Shown piece after piece: positions 15,670 to 23,857 of a stretch of DNA of 35,706 nucleotides. A model generated the notes under the pieces. It had not been told where the DNA came from and searched no databases. It saw nothing but the letters and a program-made list of their open reading frames with translations. The DNA comes from Nitrospira sp. GTDB taxonomy: Bacteria > Nitrospirota > Nitrospiria > Nitrospirales > Nitrospiraceae. The DNA lies in NCBI GenBank assembly GCA_020697375.1, contig JAJFBJ010000037.1, positions 1-35,706 on the forward strand. Direction: 5' to 3'. Within the stretch, counting starts at the first letter, position 1, and every line of letters starts with the position of its first letter. The position numbers were made by a program, and so were the translations under genes.

Positions 15670-17322
15670 ATGACCACACAGAGCATCGGAACGGCAGTAT
15701 TGGATCGGCTCCACCAGCTCGGCGTCCGCCATATTTTCGGCATTCCCGGGGACTACGTACTCGGCCTGTATAAGCTGATGGAAGCCTCTCCCATTCAGCA
15801 TGTGGGGACGACCCGTGAGGATTGTGCAGGCTTCGCCGCGGACGCCTACGCGCGCATCAACGGCATCGGCGCCCTCTGTGTCACCTATTGCGTGGGAGGG
15901 CTCAATACGGTCAATGCCATCGCCTGCGCCTATGCGGAGCGATCGCCGGTCGTCCTGCTGACCGGCTCCCCAGGGCTGTCCGAACGCGCGCGCAATCCCT
16001 ATCTTCACCATATGGTGCGGGAGTTTTCGACGCAGCGCGAAGTCTTCGAAAAAATGACGGTGGCGGCGGTGAGTTTGGAAGATCCCGTCACGGCGCAACG
16101 CGAGATGGACCGCGCCTTCGCGGCCCTCTTGCGGTACCGGCGCCCGATTTATCTGGAGATCCCGCGAGACATGGTACACGTCCCGCTAGCCGGAACGTCG
16201 CGTTCGAGCGGCATCGTCGATGAACCGACCGACCATGCCGCCCTGGAGGAGGCCCTGTCCGAAGTACGCACGATGCTTGAGTCGGCAAAACGTCCGGTGA
16301 TCCTCGCCGGAGCCGAAGTAGGACGCTTCGGGCTCCATGACGAGTTGACCAGCCTGGTGGAACATCTCAATGTGCCGATCGCCTCGACCCTCCTCGGCAA
16401 GTCGATCATTCGTGAAGACCATCCGCTCTATGTCGGAGTCTATAGCGGATTGGTCGCCCGGGATGAAGTGAAGGAGTTCGTCAACCAAACCGATTGCCTG
16501 CTTATCCTCGGTTCGATCCTCTCCGACGTAGAAGATCTGGACGCCGGCAACGCCCTGTTTTCCGACGGCCACACCATCCATGCCACCGCGGACCGGGTGG
16601 CCATCAAACACCATCGGTATGACTCCATCCGGTTCGAGGATTTCGTGAAAGGGCTTGCCGGCACCCATCTCCCCTCGTTTCCCGCGCCACGGCTGCCGGC
16701 CCCCGACAAACCGGATGAGCCGCTGCCGCCGGCGCAAGCCTCAGTCACCCTCCAGGGAGTATTTCGGCATCTCGATACGGTCCTGGATGAGAAGACGCTG
16801 GTCATCGCCGATGTGGGAGAATCCCTGTTCGCCTCCGTCGACCTCCATGTCCATCGCCGCTTTGAATTTCTCTCGCCCGCCTACTATACGTCGATGGGGT
16901 TCGCCGTTCCCGCGGCCATCGGAGCCGGCTTCGCCGATCCGTCCCTGCGGCCGATCGTTCTGGTGGGAGACGGGGCTTTTCAGATGACCGGATCGGAGCT
17001 GTCCACGGCGGTCCGCTACAGGCAGGCTCCCATCGTGATCGTTCTCAACAACCATGGCTATTCGACCGAACGGGAAATTCTGGAGGGCCCGTTCAACGAT
17101 ATCCATGAATGGCACTATGAGCGCATATGCGATTTGATCGGAGGCGGTGAGGGATCGCGGGTGACGACTCATGGGGAATTCGTCCAGATCCTGGCCAAGG
17201 CCTTGGCGGATCCAAGCCGGCCCCATGTGATGAACGTGCTTCTCGATCCGGCCGACCGTTCCCCGGCCATGACACGCCTGGCTCGAAGGTTGGCGAAACG
17301 CCTTTCCACCGACCGCCCGTAG
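15670..17322 (+). CDS. thiamine-diphosphate 2-oxo acid decarboxylase (pyruvate/indolepyruvate decarboxylase type)
   Basis: 550 residues with the PDC architecture. Cofactor Glu is E50 in VGTTREDCAGFAADAY; the PDC-specific catalytic His pair is H113-H114 in NPYLHHMVREF, matching Zymomonas PDC numbering; the TPP motif runs from GDG at 433 to NN at 460-461; and HGYSTEREILEGPFND aligns with the second catalytic Glu region of PDC. Expected reaction: non-oxidative decarboxylation of pyruvate or a related 2-oxo acid to an aldehyde in the cytoplasm. Substrate preference (pyruvate versus indolepyruvate or branched 2-oxo acids) is not determined. ATG 15670 follows CGAGG and begins at the conserved N-terminus; the frame extends to 15601. 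Confidence 0.88.
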   Translation: MTTQSIGTAVLDRLHQLGVRHIFGIPGDYVLGLYKLMEASPIQHVGTTREDCAGFAADAYARINGIGALCVTYCVGGLNTVNAIACAYAERSPVVLLTGSPGLSERARNPYLHHMVREFSTQREVFEKMTVAAVSLEDPVTAQREMDRAFAALLRYRRPIYLEIPRDMVHVPLAGTSRSSGIVDEPTDHAALEEALSEVRTMLESAKRPVILAGAEVGRFGLHDELTSLVEHLNVPIASTLLGKSIIREDHPLYVGVYSGLVARDEVKEFVNQTDCLLILGSILSDVEDLDAGNALFSDGHTIHATADRVAIKHHRYDSIRFEDFVKGLAGTHLPSFPAPRLPAPDKPDEPLPPAQASVTLQGVFRHLDTVLDEKTLVIADVGESLFASVDLHVHRRFEFLSPAYYTSMGFAVPAAIGAGFADPSLRPIVLVGDGAFQMTGSELSTAVRYRQAPIVIVLNNHGYSTEREILEGPFNDIHEWHYERICDLIGGGEGSRVTTHGEFVQILAKALADPSRPHVMNVLLDPADRSPAMTRLARRLAKRLSTDRP

Positions 17323-17510
17323 CGCGGAGATGGACCTGACCGGCCATCCTTCGCTGCTGCGCCCACGAAGTTTTTCTCGCAAGGCCGGATGCTTGCGCCA
17401 TTCCGGATAGAGCGCGCGGTTCTCATCTCCGCCCATTGACCATGCGTGGACAAATGTGGTCTGCTAGGCCGGTACTTGTCGAATTGTCATTTCGCGGGAA
17501 ACTCGCCATT

Positions 17511-18473
17511 ATGTCAACCAGATTACCCGACGGGAAGGCTATGCGAGACGGTCAATCGTTCTCTTCGCGACTCAGCAATGTGATCACGACGGAGCGGGAG
17601 TTCGATGATTTGGTCACCAAGTCCCTGCCTGAATTGTTGGATCGCGCAACCGGTCAAACCAAACGGTTTCTGCGTGAAACGAATCAATGGGGCGACGACA
17701 TCACCCATGAAAAGCTGGCCCTTCGGTGGGGATATGAACTGGTGGAACGTTTTGTGGTCTTCGGCCGTACCGAAGTGCCCTGCCGACCCTACTTTCTCCT
17801 GGACAGTCTGATTGCTAAATCGTTCAGTCAGCCGGATCCTCTGTGCTATCACAAGGAGCTGCTGACGCCGGTCGGGCGGTTTTTAGACGGATTGGCTTCC
17901 CGCGCCGTCGTCAGCCGCGATGCCTTGATCGCGTTGTTTTATCACTTTTATGGCTTCAGCCAGGCGCACGTCGTGAAGTTGCTCGGATTCGGCCAGGCTG
18001 AAAGCCAGCGGGTCTACAAAAATTTTGAACGGTGGCGTCAGTCCGGATGGCAACGTACCATGGATGAAACCGGGCTGAGCGGGTTGGACATAGACACACT
18101 CGATCAGGAATTACGCGCCAGGCCCGAGCGTCTCAATCACGAAGTGGGGCGTCTGATGCCGGTGTTGCAATCGCATTATCGAAAGAGCGAACCGGAACAT
18201 TACCCCTGCCTCTCCGACCAGAAGTGGGGACAGCTATTTCAGGATGACTATGGCCACGATTATCGCGTCTGGCATCTGGCGTTTTGCCGCGACTGCTTCA
18301 TGGAAGTCGCGGACCGCCGGCAAGCCGAGGTCAGCGGCGGGTTGAAGCCGCAAGTCAATCTCCGTATTCATCCGCTCAAAAAGGGAGGCGTCTTGGCTCT
18401 CTTTGGAGGAGATCGAGGAGGAAGGCATCATGGAAGCACCAGAGCTCAACGACTATCGCGAACATCTGCTTGA
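17511..18473 (+). CDS. sigma-region-4-like HTH protein with C-terminal zinc anti-sigma-like motif
   Basis: 320 residues, no known full-length family recognised. Residues 1-130 are helical (EREFDDLVTKSLPELLDRAT, HEKLALRWGYELVERFVV). Around 136-178, RDALIALFYHFYGFSQAHVV then KLLGFGQAESQRVYKNFERW resembles the region 4 helix-turn-helix of ECF sigma factors. Near the C-terminus C233 and HLAFCRDC (H255-x3-C259-x2-C262) fits the zf-HC2/ZAS zinc motif of anti-sigma factors. The last 30 residues (LALFGGDRGGRHHG) look unstructured and overlap the next gene. Start is ambiguous: TTG 17436, ATG 17511 (used), or ATG 17541, which has GGGAAGG very close. Possible self-contained transcription regulator acting with the membrane protein encoded next (inference). 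Confidence 0.7.
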   Translation: MSTRLPDGKAMRDGQSFSSRLSNVITTEREFDDLVTKSLPELLDRATGQTKRFLRETNQWGDDITHEKLALRWGYELVERFVVFGRTEVPCRPYFLLDSLIAKSFSQPDPLCYHKELLTPVGRFLDGLASRAVVSRDALIALFYHFYGFSQAHVVKLLGFGQAESQRVYKNFERWRQSGWQRTMDETGLSGLDIDTLDQELRARPERLNHEVGRLMPVLQSHYRKSEPEHYPCLSDQKWGQLFQDDYGHDYRVWHLAFCRDCFMEVADRRQAEVSGGLKPQVNLRIHPLKKGGVLALFGGDRGGRHHGSTRAQRLSRTSA

Positions 18474-19725
18474 CGCCTTGGACGATCAGCCGCGTCGCAC
18501 GGCTGACGAACGTCCGGGATTCCTGCAGATACTGGTCAATCATGAGCGCGTGGGCACGCTCGATTGCGCCCGGGCCGATCCCTCCTTCGCTTTTACGGCC
18601 CGCGAGCGGAGCATTCAGCATCTCGAAATTCGAAGCGAGTCCGGCGTGCTGATGGGAGGCTGTCTCGCCCCCGAAGCCGGCCACAAAAATGTGCGCCTGG
18701 CAGCGGGCAAGGGAAGCGTGACCATTCACGTTCAAAACCATTTCGACGGCGGCTCCCTCCGGGTGCAGTATGAGCCGGCCCCCGGTTGGTGGACTCATAT
18801 GGTTTCCGCCATGGGGCTGGCGTCGGAGCCGTCCAGGCAGGCAATGAAGACCTCTCCCGTTCTGACCATGACTGCGGCATTTGCTCAGATTGTGCTGGCG
18901 GTAGGCGTCGTCGCCTTACTGGCAGAACGCGTACCCGGCTGGTTAGGCTGGGACGACCGGGCACAGCAGCTCGAAGAAGAACAGGCGGCCCGGCAGTCCG
19001 CTCAAGAGCAGATCGACTTGGTCCATCAACAGCTGGCTCGACTGGTCGAGGCGCAGGCTGCGACGCTGGCCGTTTCCCGGTCGGAGCAGGAACGGATTGC
19101 GCAGTTGAGCCAGCTTGTTGAAACTGTGACCCAGACCCAGCAAAAATTGAATCAGCAGGTCGCGACGGTCCAGGAAGATCTCCTGGCGGTAAAAACAGAT
19201 GTCGCGGAAGAGGTCCAGAACGGCATGCGGGTGGCAGTCAGTGCGGTGGAAGCCGACCGCGAATCGGTCCGTCAGGATCTCCGATCGATCAAATCGGTCA
19301 ACGAAACCTTGATCAAACAGGTGGGTCTGCTGGAGAGCCGCAATCGAGAATTGCATGCCCGCCTGGCGCTCACTTCATTGGATGTGGCCAAGGTCAATGC
19401 ATCGCCCAAAGCCAGCCTGCTGGCAAAGGGTGAGCCTGCAAAAGATGCGGCCATGCCGACCCCTGTTGCGGACGGGATTCGTGAAGCGGACCGTCAGGCA
19501 TTTATGTTCTGGGTCGCGTTCCAGGATGGCACCACCGAGAAGAGCATCGAAGAATTGGTGGAGGAAATCAACGGCATCAAAAAAGGGCCGATGAAGTCCG
19601 GTTGGTACTCCGTCGAAGTGTCCTTGCCCAAGCCGGAACCTCCGGATCGCTTCTTAGAATCAGTCAAACGAGCCAAGATCGTGAAGTCGGTCGTAACCAG
19701 TAAGGCCATGCCTCCGGCTCAGTAG
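18430..19725 (+). CDS. single-pass membrane protein with periplasmic coiled coil, partner of the sigma-like protein
   Basis: 431 residues. Residues 1-140 form a beta-rich, probably cytoplasmic domain (FLQILVNHERVGTLDCARAD, VRLAAGKGSVTIHVQNHFDG). One TM helix follows (VLTMTAAFAQIVLAVGVVAL, about 144-166), then a long coiled coil from about 176 to 330 (QQLEEEQAARQSAQEQIDLV, QTQQKLNQQVATVQEDLLAV) and a C-terminal globular domain (FMFWVAFQDGTTEKSIEELV). ATG 18430 has an excellent GGAGGAAGG upstream and overlaps the previous gene by 44 bases, implying coupling. It resembles the organisation of membrane-bound signalling or anti-sigma partners but no known domain was identified; function unknown. 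Confidence 0.75.
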   Translation: MEAPELNDYREHLLDALDDQPRRTADERPGFLQILVNHERVGTLDCARADPSFAFTARERSIQHLEIRSESGVLMGGCLAPEAGHKNVRLAAGKGSVTIHVQNHFDGGSLRVQYEPAPGWWTHMVSAMGLASEPSRQAMKTSPVLTMTAAFAQIVLAVGVVALLAERVPGWLGWDDRAQQLEEEQAARQSAQEQIDLVHQQLARLVEAQAATLAVSRSEQERIAQLSQLVETVTQTQQKLNQQVATVQEDLLAVKTDVAEEVQNGMRVAVSAVEADRESVRQDLRSIKSVNETLIKQVGLLESRNRELHARLALTSLDVAKVNASPKASLLAKGEPAKDAAMPTPVADGIREADRQAFMFWVAFQDGTTEKSIEELVEEINGIKKGPMKSGWYSVEVSLPKPEPPDRFLESVKRAKIVKSVVTSKAMPPAQ

Positions 19726-19859
19726 TTCGAAGCGATCTCCCCTCGCCGATTCAGCGCCCGGCGCAGTGTCTTGTCGAACCTCCTTTGACATGTGCCCTCT
19801 GCCGTCGTGGGTCTGGGCGCTGTCAAAACCGTCTTTCCCGAATCTCTATTGGAGGGACT

Positions 19860-21092
19860 ATGTCGGATTTTCATCAGAATGGACTCGTCACGGTACTGCA
19901 CCGTCTCGGCGCTTCCAATCTCGATCAGCTCGAAAAAGAACTCGAACGGCATGCGGCGTCCAATCCGATTGCGCTCGTCCTGCCGTCGCTCTATTCGGAA
20001 CTCGAAAACCCCGCGCTGAAACACATCGTGCAGGTCTTAAAGGACATCCGGTATGTCGACGAGATCGTAATTTCGCTGGATCGGGCATCTGCGCTGGAGT
20101 TCCGACTGGCCAAGCAATTTTTTTCCATCTTGCCTCAGCGGGTCCGGATCGTGTGGAACGATGGGACCGGCATTCAGGACATCCTCAAGTTACTGGCCCA
20201 GGCTGAAATCGACACGGGGCTGCAGGGCAAGGGTCGTGGCTGCTGGATGGCCTTCGGCTACGTATTGGCGCGCGGCCAGAGCAACATCATCGCGCTCCAC
20301 GATTGTGACATTCTCAGCTACAACCGGGAGTACCTCGCCAGACTCTGTTACCCGATCGTAAATACCAATTTGGGCTACGAATTCTGCAAGGGGTACTACA
20401 GCCGCGTGACGAACCGGCTCCACGGCCGGGTGACGAGGTTGTACCTCACCCCGCTGATCAGGAGCCTCCAGCAAGTGTCGGGATCCCATCCCTTGCTGAC
20501 CTTTCTCGATAGCTTCCGCTATCCCCTGGCAGGCGAGTTTGCGATGGTTCGGGATTTGGCTTGGATCAACCGCATTCCCGGCGACTGGGGCCTGGAGATT
20601 GGCGTCTTATCGGAGATTTACCGGAATTGCGCGCTCAGGCGTATTTGCCAGGCCGATATCGCCGATGCCTACGAGCATAAACACCAGGGCCTTTCGGCGG
20701 ATAATGCCGAGCAGGGGCTGCAAAAAATGTGTGTGGATATCACCAAATCTCTCTTCCGGAATCTCGCGAGCGAAGGCGTGGTGTTGTCGGAAGCCGTCTT
20801 GAAGGCCTTGCGGGCGACCTACCTCCAGGCGGCCCAGGAAGCCATCACCCGCTATCAGAACGATGCCGCCATCAACAGCCTGCAATTCGATCGGCATGAA
20901 GAACGGATGGCCGTCGAGGTCTTTCTCAAGGGGATGAAGATCGCAACGGAAACGTTTTTGGAAGATCCTCTCGGGGTGCCGATGATCTCGAACTGGAGCC
21001 GGGTCACCGGCGCGATCCCGGACATCTTCGAGCGCTTGATCGGTGCCGTGGAACGCGACCATGAGTGGGACCCGATCGGAGACCGCGTCTAG
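19860..21092 (+). CDS. gpgS: glucosyl-3-phosphoglycerate synthase-like glycosyltransferase (GT81)
   Basis: 410 residues matching bacterial GpgS-type enzymes: nucleotide-sugar domain start (IALVLPSLYSELENPALKHI, VDEIVISLD), GKGRGCWMAFGYVLARG, metal-binding ALHDCDILSYNREYLARL, EFCKGYYSRVTNRLHGRVTR, SFRYPLAGEFAM, GDWGLEIGVLSEIYRN and YEHKHQGLS. The expected reaction joins glucose from an NDP-sugar to 3-phosphoglycerate, first step to the compatible solute glucosylglycerate; a mannosyl variant cannot be excluded. ATG 19860 has GGAGGG upstream. The phosphatase partner is not in the window. It lies 134 bases after the membrane coiled-coil gene, so it may be controlled by that pair (inference). Confidence 0.8.
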   Translation: MSDFHQNGLVTVLHRLGASNLDQLEKELERHAASNPIALVLPSLYSELENPALKHIVQVLKDIRYVDEIVISLDRASALEFRLAKQFFSILPQRVRIVWNDGTGIQDILKLLAQAEIDTGLQGKGRGCWMAFGYVLARGQSNIIALHDCDILSYNREYLARLCYPIVNTNLGYEFCKGYYSRVTNRLHGRVTRLYLTPLIRSLQQVSGSHPLLTFLDSFRYPLAGEFAMVRDLAWINRIPGDWGLEIGVLSEIYRNCALRRICQADIADAYEHKHQGLSADNAEQGLQKMCVDITKSLFRNLASEGVVLSEAVLKALRATYLQAAQEAITRYQNDAAINSLQFDRHEERMAVEVFLKGMKIATETFLEDPLGVPMISNWSRVTGAIPDIFERLIGAVERDHEWDPIGDRV

Positions 21093-21112
21093 CAGGCTGT
21101 TCACCTGTGCGA

Positions 21113-21160
21113 CTCTCTGCGGTTCTGTAGTTCAGAGAGTAGGAGTAGTTTTTCAACTAC
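21113..21160 (+). terminator. tandem hairpins after gpgS
   Basis: CTCTCTG (21113-21119) pairs with CAGAGAG (21133-21139), and GTAGTT (21145-21150) pairs with AACTAC (21155-21160) around a TTTC loop. They begin 21 bases after the gpgS stop and probably terminate its transcript, although the U-tract is inside the second loop rather than after it. Confidence 0.5.
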
Positions 21161-21257
21161 CTGCCAGGGGAGCAGGCGCGCGGGAATCGCCGCCTAGTCG
21201 CCGGCTGACGTTGTCTCTCTCTTGTCCTCATCCCACGAATCGGCGTAGGATCGGGGC

Positions 21258-21419
21258 ATGCGCGAGGACGCAAAACTCACCGGCTCATTGATCGCCGCGG
21301 TTCTGTATCTCATATCGTTGATTGTGCTCATATGGGGAACCTTCAAACTGTATGAGCTCAGCAAGCAGGCCCCGGCAGCGAGCCTAAGCCAGACTAGCGA
21401 ACAGGGACCAGGGCGTTAA
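21258..21419 (+). CDS. 53-residue single-TM small protein
   Basis: ATG 21258 to TAA 21417-21419. The product has a short charged N-terminus (MREDAKLTG), one TM helix (SLIAAVLYLISLIVLIWGTF) and a polar C-terminal tail (KLYELSKQAPAASLSQTSEQ). An AGGATCGGGG stretch precedes the ATG. No family recognised; likely inner-membrane. Confidence 0.5.
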   Translation: MREDAKLTGSLIAAVLYLISLIVLIWGTFKLYELSKQAPAASLSQTSEQGPGR

Positions 21420-21551
21420 ATGAGCGCCGCAACGTTCCCATACCAAGGAATGCGCCGATCACCATTCAATCAACGCGGGATCGGCTGAGAGAAAGCATGG
21501 CCGGCTAATTTTCATACTGATATCAATGGACAGGATGAAGGGCGATCAACG

Positions 21552-21899
21552 ATGGCAGACGCTTATTCAGAACGAAAAATCCAAGTCATCAAAGAATTTC
21601 TTGATGCCGAATACAAGGCCCCCTATACCGTGGAGACCGCGATACCTCGAAGAGATCCATTAGCCGACCATAAATTCAAGGTCATTCTCAATAATCAAGT
21701 GGAGCGCACCCTCGTGGTTTGCGCCGCGCTGGTGTTGGACAGCCATCCCACTCCAGACCAGCTGAAGCAATTACTCCTGTCGCAGGGAATTATGGAAAAG
21801 CTCAAATCAGCGACAGAACTTCGAATTTGCCATGTGGACTTGGGAACCGACGAAACACAGCATTCCCAACCGCTCAGGTCGATCCGGGGAGTCTCTTGA
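21552..21899 (+). CDS. hypothetical cytoplasmic protein, 115 residues
   Basis: Starts MADAYSERKIQVIKEFLDAE and contains an alternating strand/helix pattern (HKFKVILNNQVERTLVVCAA, HPTPDQLKQLLLSQGIMEKL, ATELRICHVDLG). No signal peptide or TM segment. GAAGGG upstream of ATG 21552 at a somewhat long distance supports the start. Not recognised; the compact composition argues for a real protein. Confidence 0.6.
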   Translation: MADAYSERKIQVIKEFLDAEYKAPYTVETAIPRRDPLADHKFKVILNNQVERTLVVCAALVLDSHPTPDQLKQLLLSQGIMEKLKSATELRICHVDLGTDETQHSQPLRSIRGVS

Positions 21900-22134
21900 A
21901 CTAAACGCAGACAACGCATGAATCCAGGGAGAACGCTTCTCAAGCCATCCCTGATCTACCCCGGAATTCCAGCCGCCCTCTCACTCAGACAATAATTTAA
22001 TATTTGAGAGAACGTACCATCCCGTTGGTGGCTGAGAGAATATCTTAGGTAGCACCACGATAGCCAGGTTTCAACGCTACCTGAAGTTTTACTCTGACCA
22101 TATAGATCAAGCGAAGCGGGGGCTGCGCTCCCGA

Positions 22135-22181
22135 ACTCCTTGGCCGGTCCGCACCGTCCGGAGCGGCCAAGGAGTCCTTGG
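22135..22181. repeat. 12-bp inverted repeat with competing third arm
   Basis: ACTCCTTGGCCG (22135-22146) pairs perfectly with CGGCCAAGGAGT (22164-22175). The right arm can instead pair with the following TCCTTGG (22175-22181) because CCAAGGAGTCCTTGG (22167-22181) is itself palindromic. Three copies of the 7-mer in alternating orientation permit two mutually exclusive hairpins. Confidence 0.7.
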
Positions 22182-22258
22182 GCGTGGCATTCCTGCGTTA
22201 CCTCTACTTCCCTGTCTGCATTTCTTCCTTCTTTTGCGCCAACGAGACATCGAAGGGG

Positions 22259-22294
22259 CAGCTAGCGGCCAAGCTTACGCATCGCCGCTAGCTG
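22259..22294. repeat. perfect 11-bp inverted repeat
   Basis: CAGCTAGCGGC (22259-22269) and GCCGCTAGCTG (22284-22294) are perfect inverted copies around a 14-base loop. It is 80 bases beyond the stop of the phosphoesterase gene, in the right place for a terminator of that gene, but without a T-run. Confidence 0.65.
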
Positions 22295-22375
22295 AACGGG
22301 TGAGGCTGCCAGTACTCCTCAGACACTGGACGCGTGTGAGGGTGAACTTGAACCTGCAGACGAACTGAGTGAGAT

Positions 22376-23854
22376 CTAAGCTTTTTTCCGACGAGGTCTC
22401 TTCTTTGTCTTTGTTTTTGGCGTCTTTGCCTTTTTTTGCCTTCGTTTTTTCGTAGTCGGCCTTGGTGGGATTACGTCTCGTTCGGAAACGACTTGGGGCG
22501 GCGGGGACTCTGGAATAACTTGGAGGCGATCGATGTGGAGGAGTTCAGGAAATGTGCTGATCGCTCTGCTTGGGTCATACTCAAGTATGTTTCGACTTGC
22601 GATCGAAAAAGCTTTTTGATTCTCATTCAGCGCTAACTTACTGGACCTGATCAGTGTTTCAGCAACCACAGGTATCTCCGGCGCGATGGGCACGTCAGTA
22701 CGTTGAGTGGAAGCCAGAACAGCCGACGCGCTTGAGATGCCTTGATCCAAACGAAGATTCACGTCTTCGCAATATTTATCTGGACCACCCGCAAACATCT
22801 CGGCGAAGAGCTGCAGGATAGATGTATGGTCGAACGTCTGAGATGAGCACGTCCCACTGGGGACGAACGGGGATGCAATGAGCGTTGGAACCCGAATCCC
22901 CGTAGTAGTAAAGGGTTGTGAATATGAGGCTCCTGCGGGCACAGCGCTTTTGATCGGCAGTGGAGGAACATGATCGAAAAATCCCCCATGTTCATCATAG
23001 GTAACGATCAGCATTGTATGAGCCCAACGTGGACTTGACGACAGTACGGTATAGACATCTCGCAAAAAATGCTCGCCGGGGCCCATTGCCAACGGCGGAT
23101 GGTCATCATTTGGAATGTTATTAAAGTGAACCGGTGAATCATTGTACTCGGGCTCAATAAAAATGACCTGAGGGGCTCCTTCTGGGCGCTCAGTCAAGAG
23201 ATCCCCTGCGAGGTGACGAATGCTACGAAAGTTGGTCGTCAGCGCTGGTTCAAGGAGCCCAAATAGCAAAAAGAATGAAAGTCCTGAATGATACACACGC
23301 CATCGCACCCCGCGAGAGGTCAACCAATCAAGCACCAGATCCCGATGTGGAATAATCCGAGCCTTCGTGTCGTCGACCAACGAGCTCCCTGTCCATGCAA
23401 CTGCTCGATTCGGTTGCGTATCGGCGGGAAGTGGTGCAAACCAGCGATCACAGACTACATAGTTCAGGGCGAGGAAATTCGACATAAAGACAGACGTCGG
23501 TGCCAGGTATCCGAGAGGAGGCGGATTTTCTACCACGCTGTGCGTTAAATCCACATAGGCCTGTACGAACCCGCTCATCGTCGCTCGAGTCCGTCGGAAG
23601 GCCAGCTGGGTTTGGACTTCTGGTCGCGAATGCGGGAGATCACTTGTGAAAGGAGTATCCGCCATGAGAAACGGGCGATAGATCTGGTGATCGTATTCAT
23701 TCGCAAAGGCAGGATTGGTGTCCGGATCCTTCAGACCCTCAACGTCGGTCCGCCCGCCAAACTGTGGAAGTGATAGGTGTCCAAGAACGTGATCAAAAGA
23801 CCGATTCTCCATCATGACGACGACAATGGTGGTTAATTGTGAAGGAATAGACAT
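22376..23854 (-). CDS. phosphoesterase family protein (phospholipase C/acid phosphatase AcpA type) with Lys/Arg-rich tail
   Basis: 492 residues of the phosphoesterase family that includes bacterial phospholipase C and AcpA. N-terminal metal/nucleophile motif TIVVVMMENRSFDHVLGHLS, middle IFIEPEYNDSP, NDDHPP, and TMLIVTYDEHGGFFDHVPPL are visible. Expected activity: phosphate mono- or diester hydrolysis. There is no N-terminal signal peptide, unlike many homologues. The final 26 residues are very basic (TTKKRRQKKAKTPKTKTKKR then PRRKKA), unusual for the family. By eye the gene is less GC-rich than its neighbours, consistent with acquisition. It starts 3 bases after the lipoprotein gene stop, so the two form an operon. 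Confidence 0.85.
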   Translation of the reverse strand: MSIPSQLTTIVVVMMENRSFDHVLGHLSLPQFGGRTDVEGLKDPDTNPAFANEYDHQIYRPFLMADTPFTSDLPHSRPEVQTQLAFRRTRATMSGFVQAYVDLTHSVVENPPPLGYLAPTSVFMSNFLALNYVVCDRWFAPLPADTQPNRAVAWTGSSLVDDTKARIIPHRDLVLDWLTSRGVRWRVYHSGLSFFLLFGLLEPALTTNFRSIRHLAGDLLTERPEGAPQVIFIEPEYNDSPVHFNNIPNDDHPPLAMGPGEHFLRDVYTVLSSSPRWAHTMLIVTYDEHGGFFDHVPPLPIKSAVPAGASYSQPFTTTGIRVPTLIASPFVPSGTCSSQTFDHTSILQLFAEMFAGGPDKYCEDVNLRLDQGISSASAVLASTQRTDVPIAPEIPVVAETLIRSSKLALNENQKAFSIASRNILEYDPSRAISTFPELLHIDRLQVIPESPPPQVVSERDVIPPRPTTKKRRQKKAKTPKTKTKKRPRRKKA

Positions 23855-23857
23855 ATT

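Larger units (their letters stand above)
21900..22375. other. intergenic region rich in inverted repeats
   Basis: Roughly 475 bases between convergent genes with no supported ORF. It contains the two strong inverted-repeat structures listed separately (22135-22181 and 22259-22294). Such DNA may hold bidirectional terminators or a mobile-element relic. Confidence 0.5.

Noticed and set aside
17324..17432. 9-bp inverted repeat GCGGAGATG/CATCTCCGC around 91 bases
   Set aside because: Arms are far apart and no further structure connects them; probably chance.
21113..21160. Hairpins considered as a tRNA
   Set aside because: No acceptor/anticodon/T-loop arrangement; better explained as terminator hairpins.
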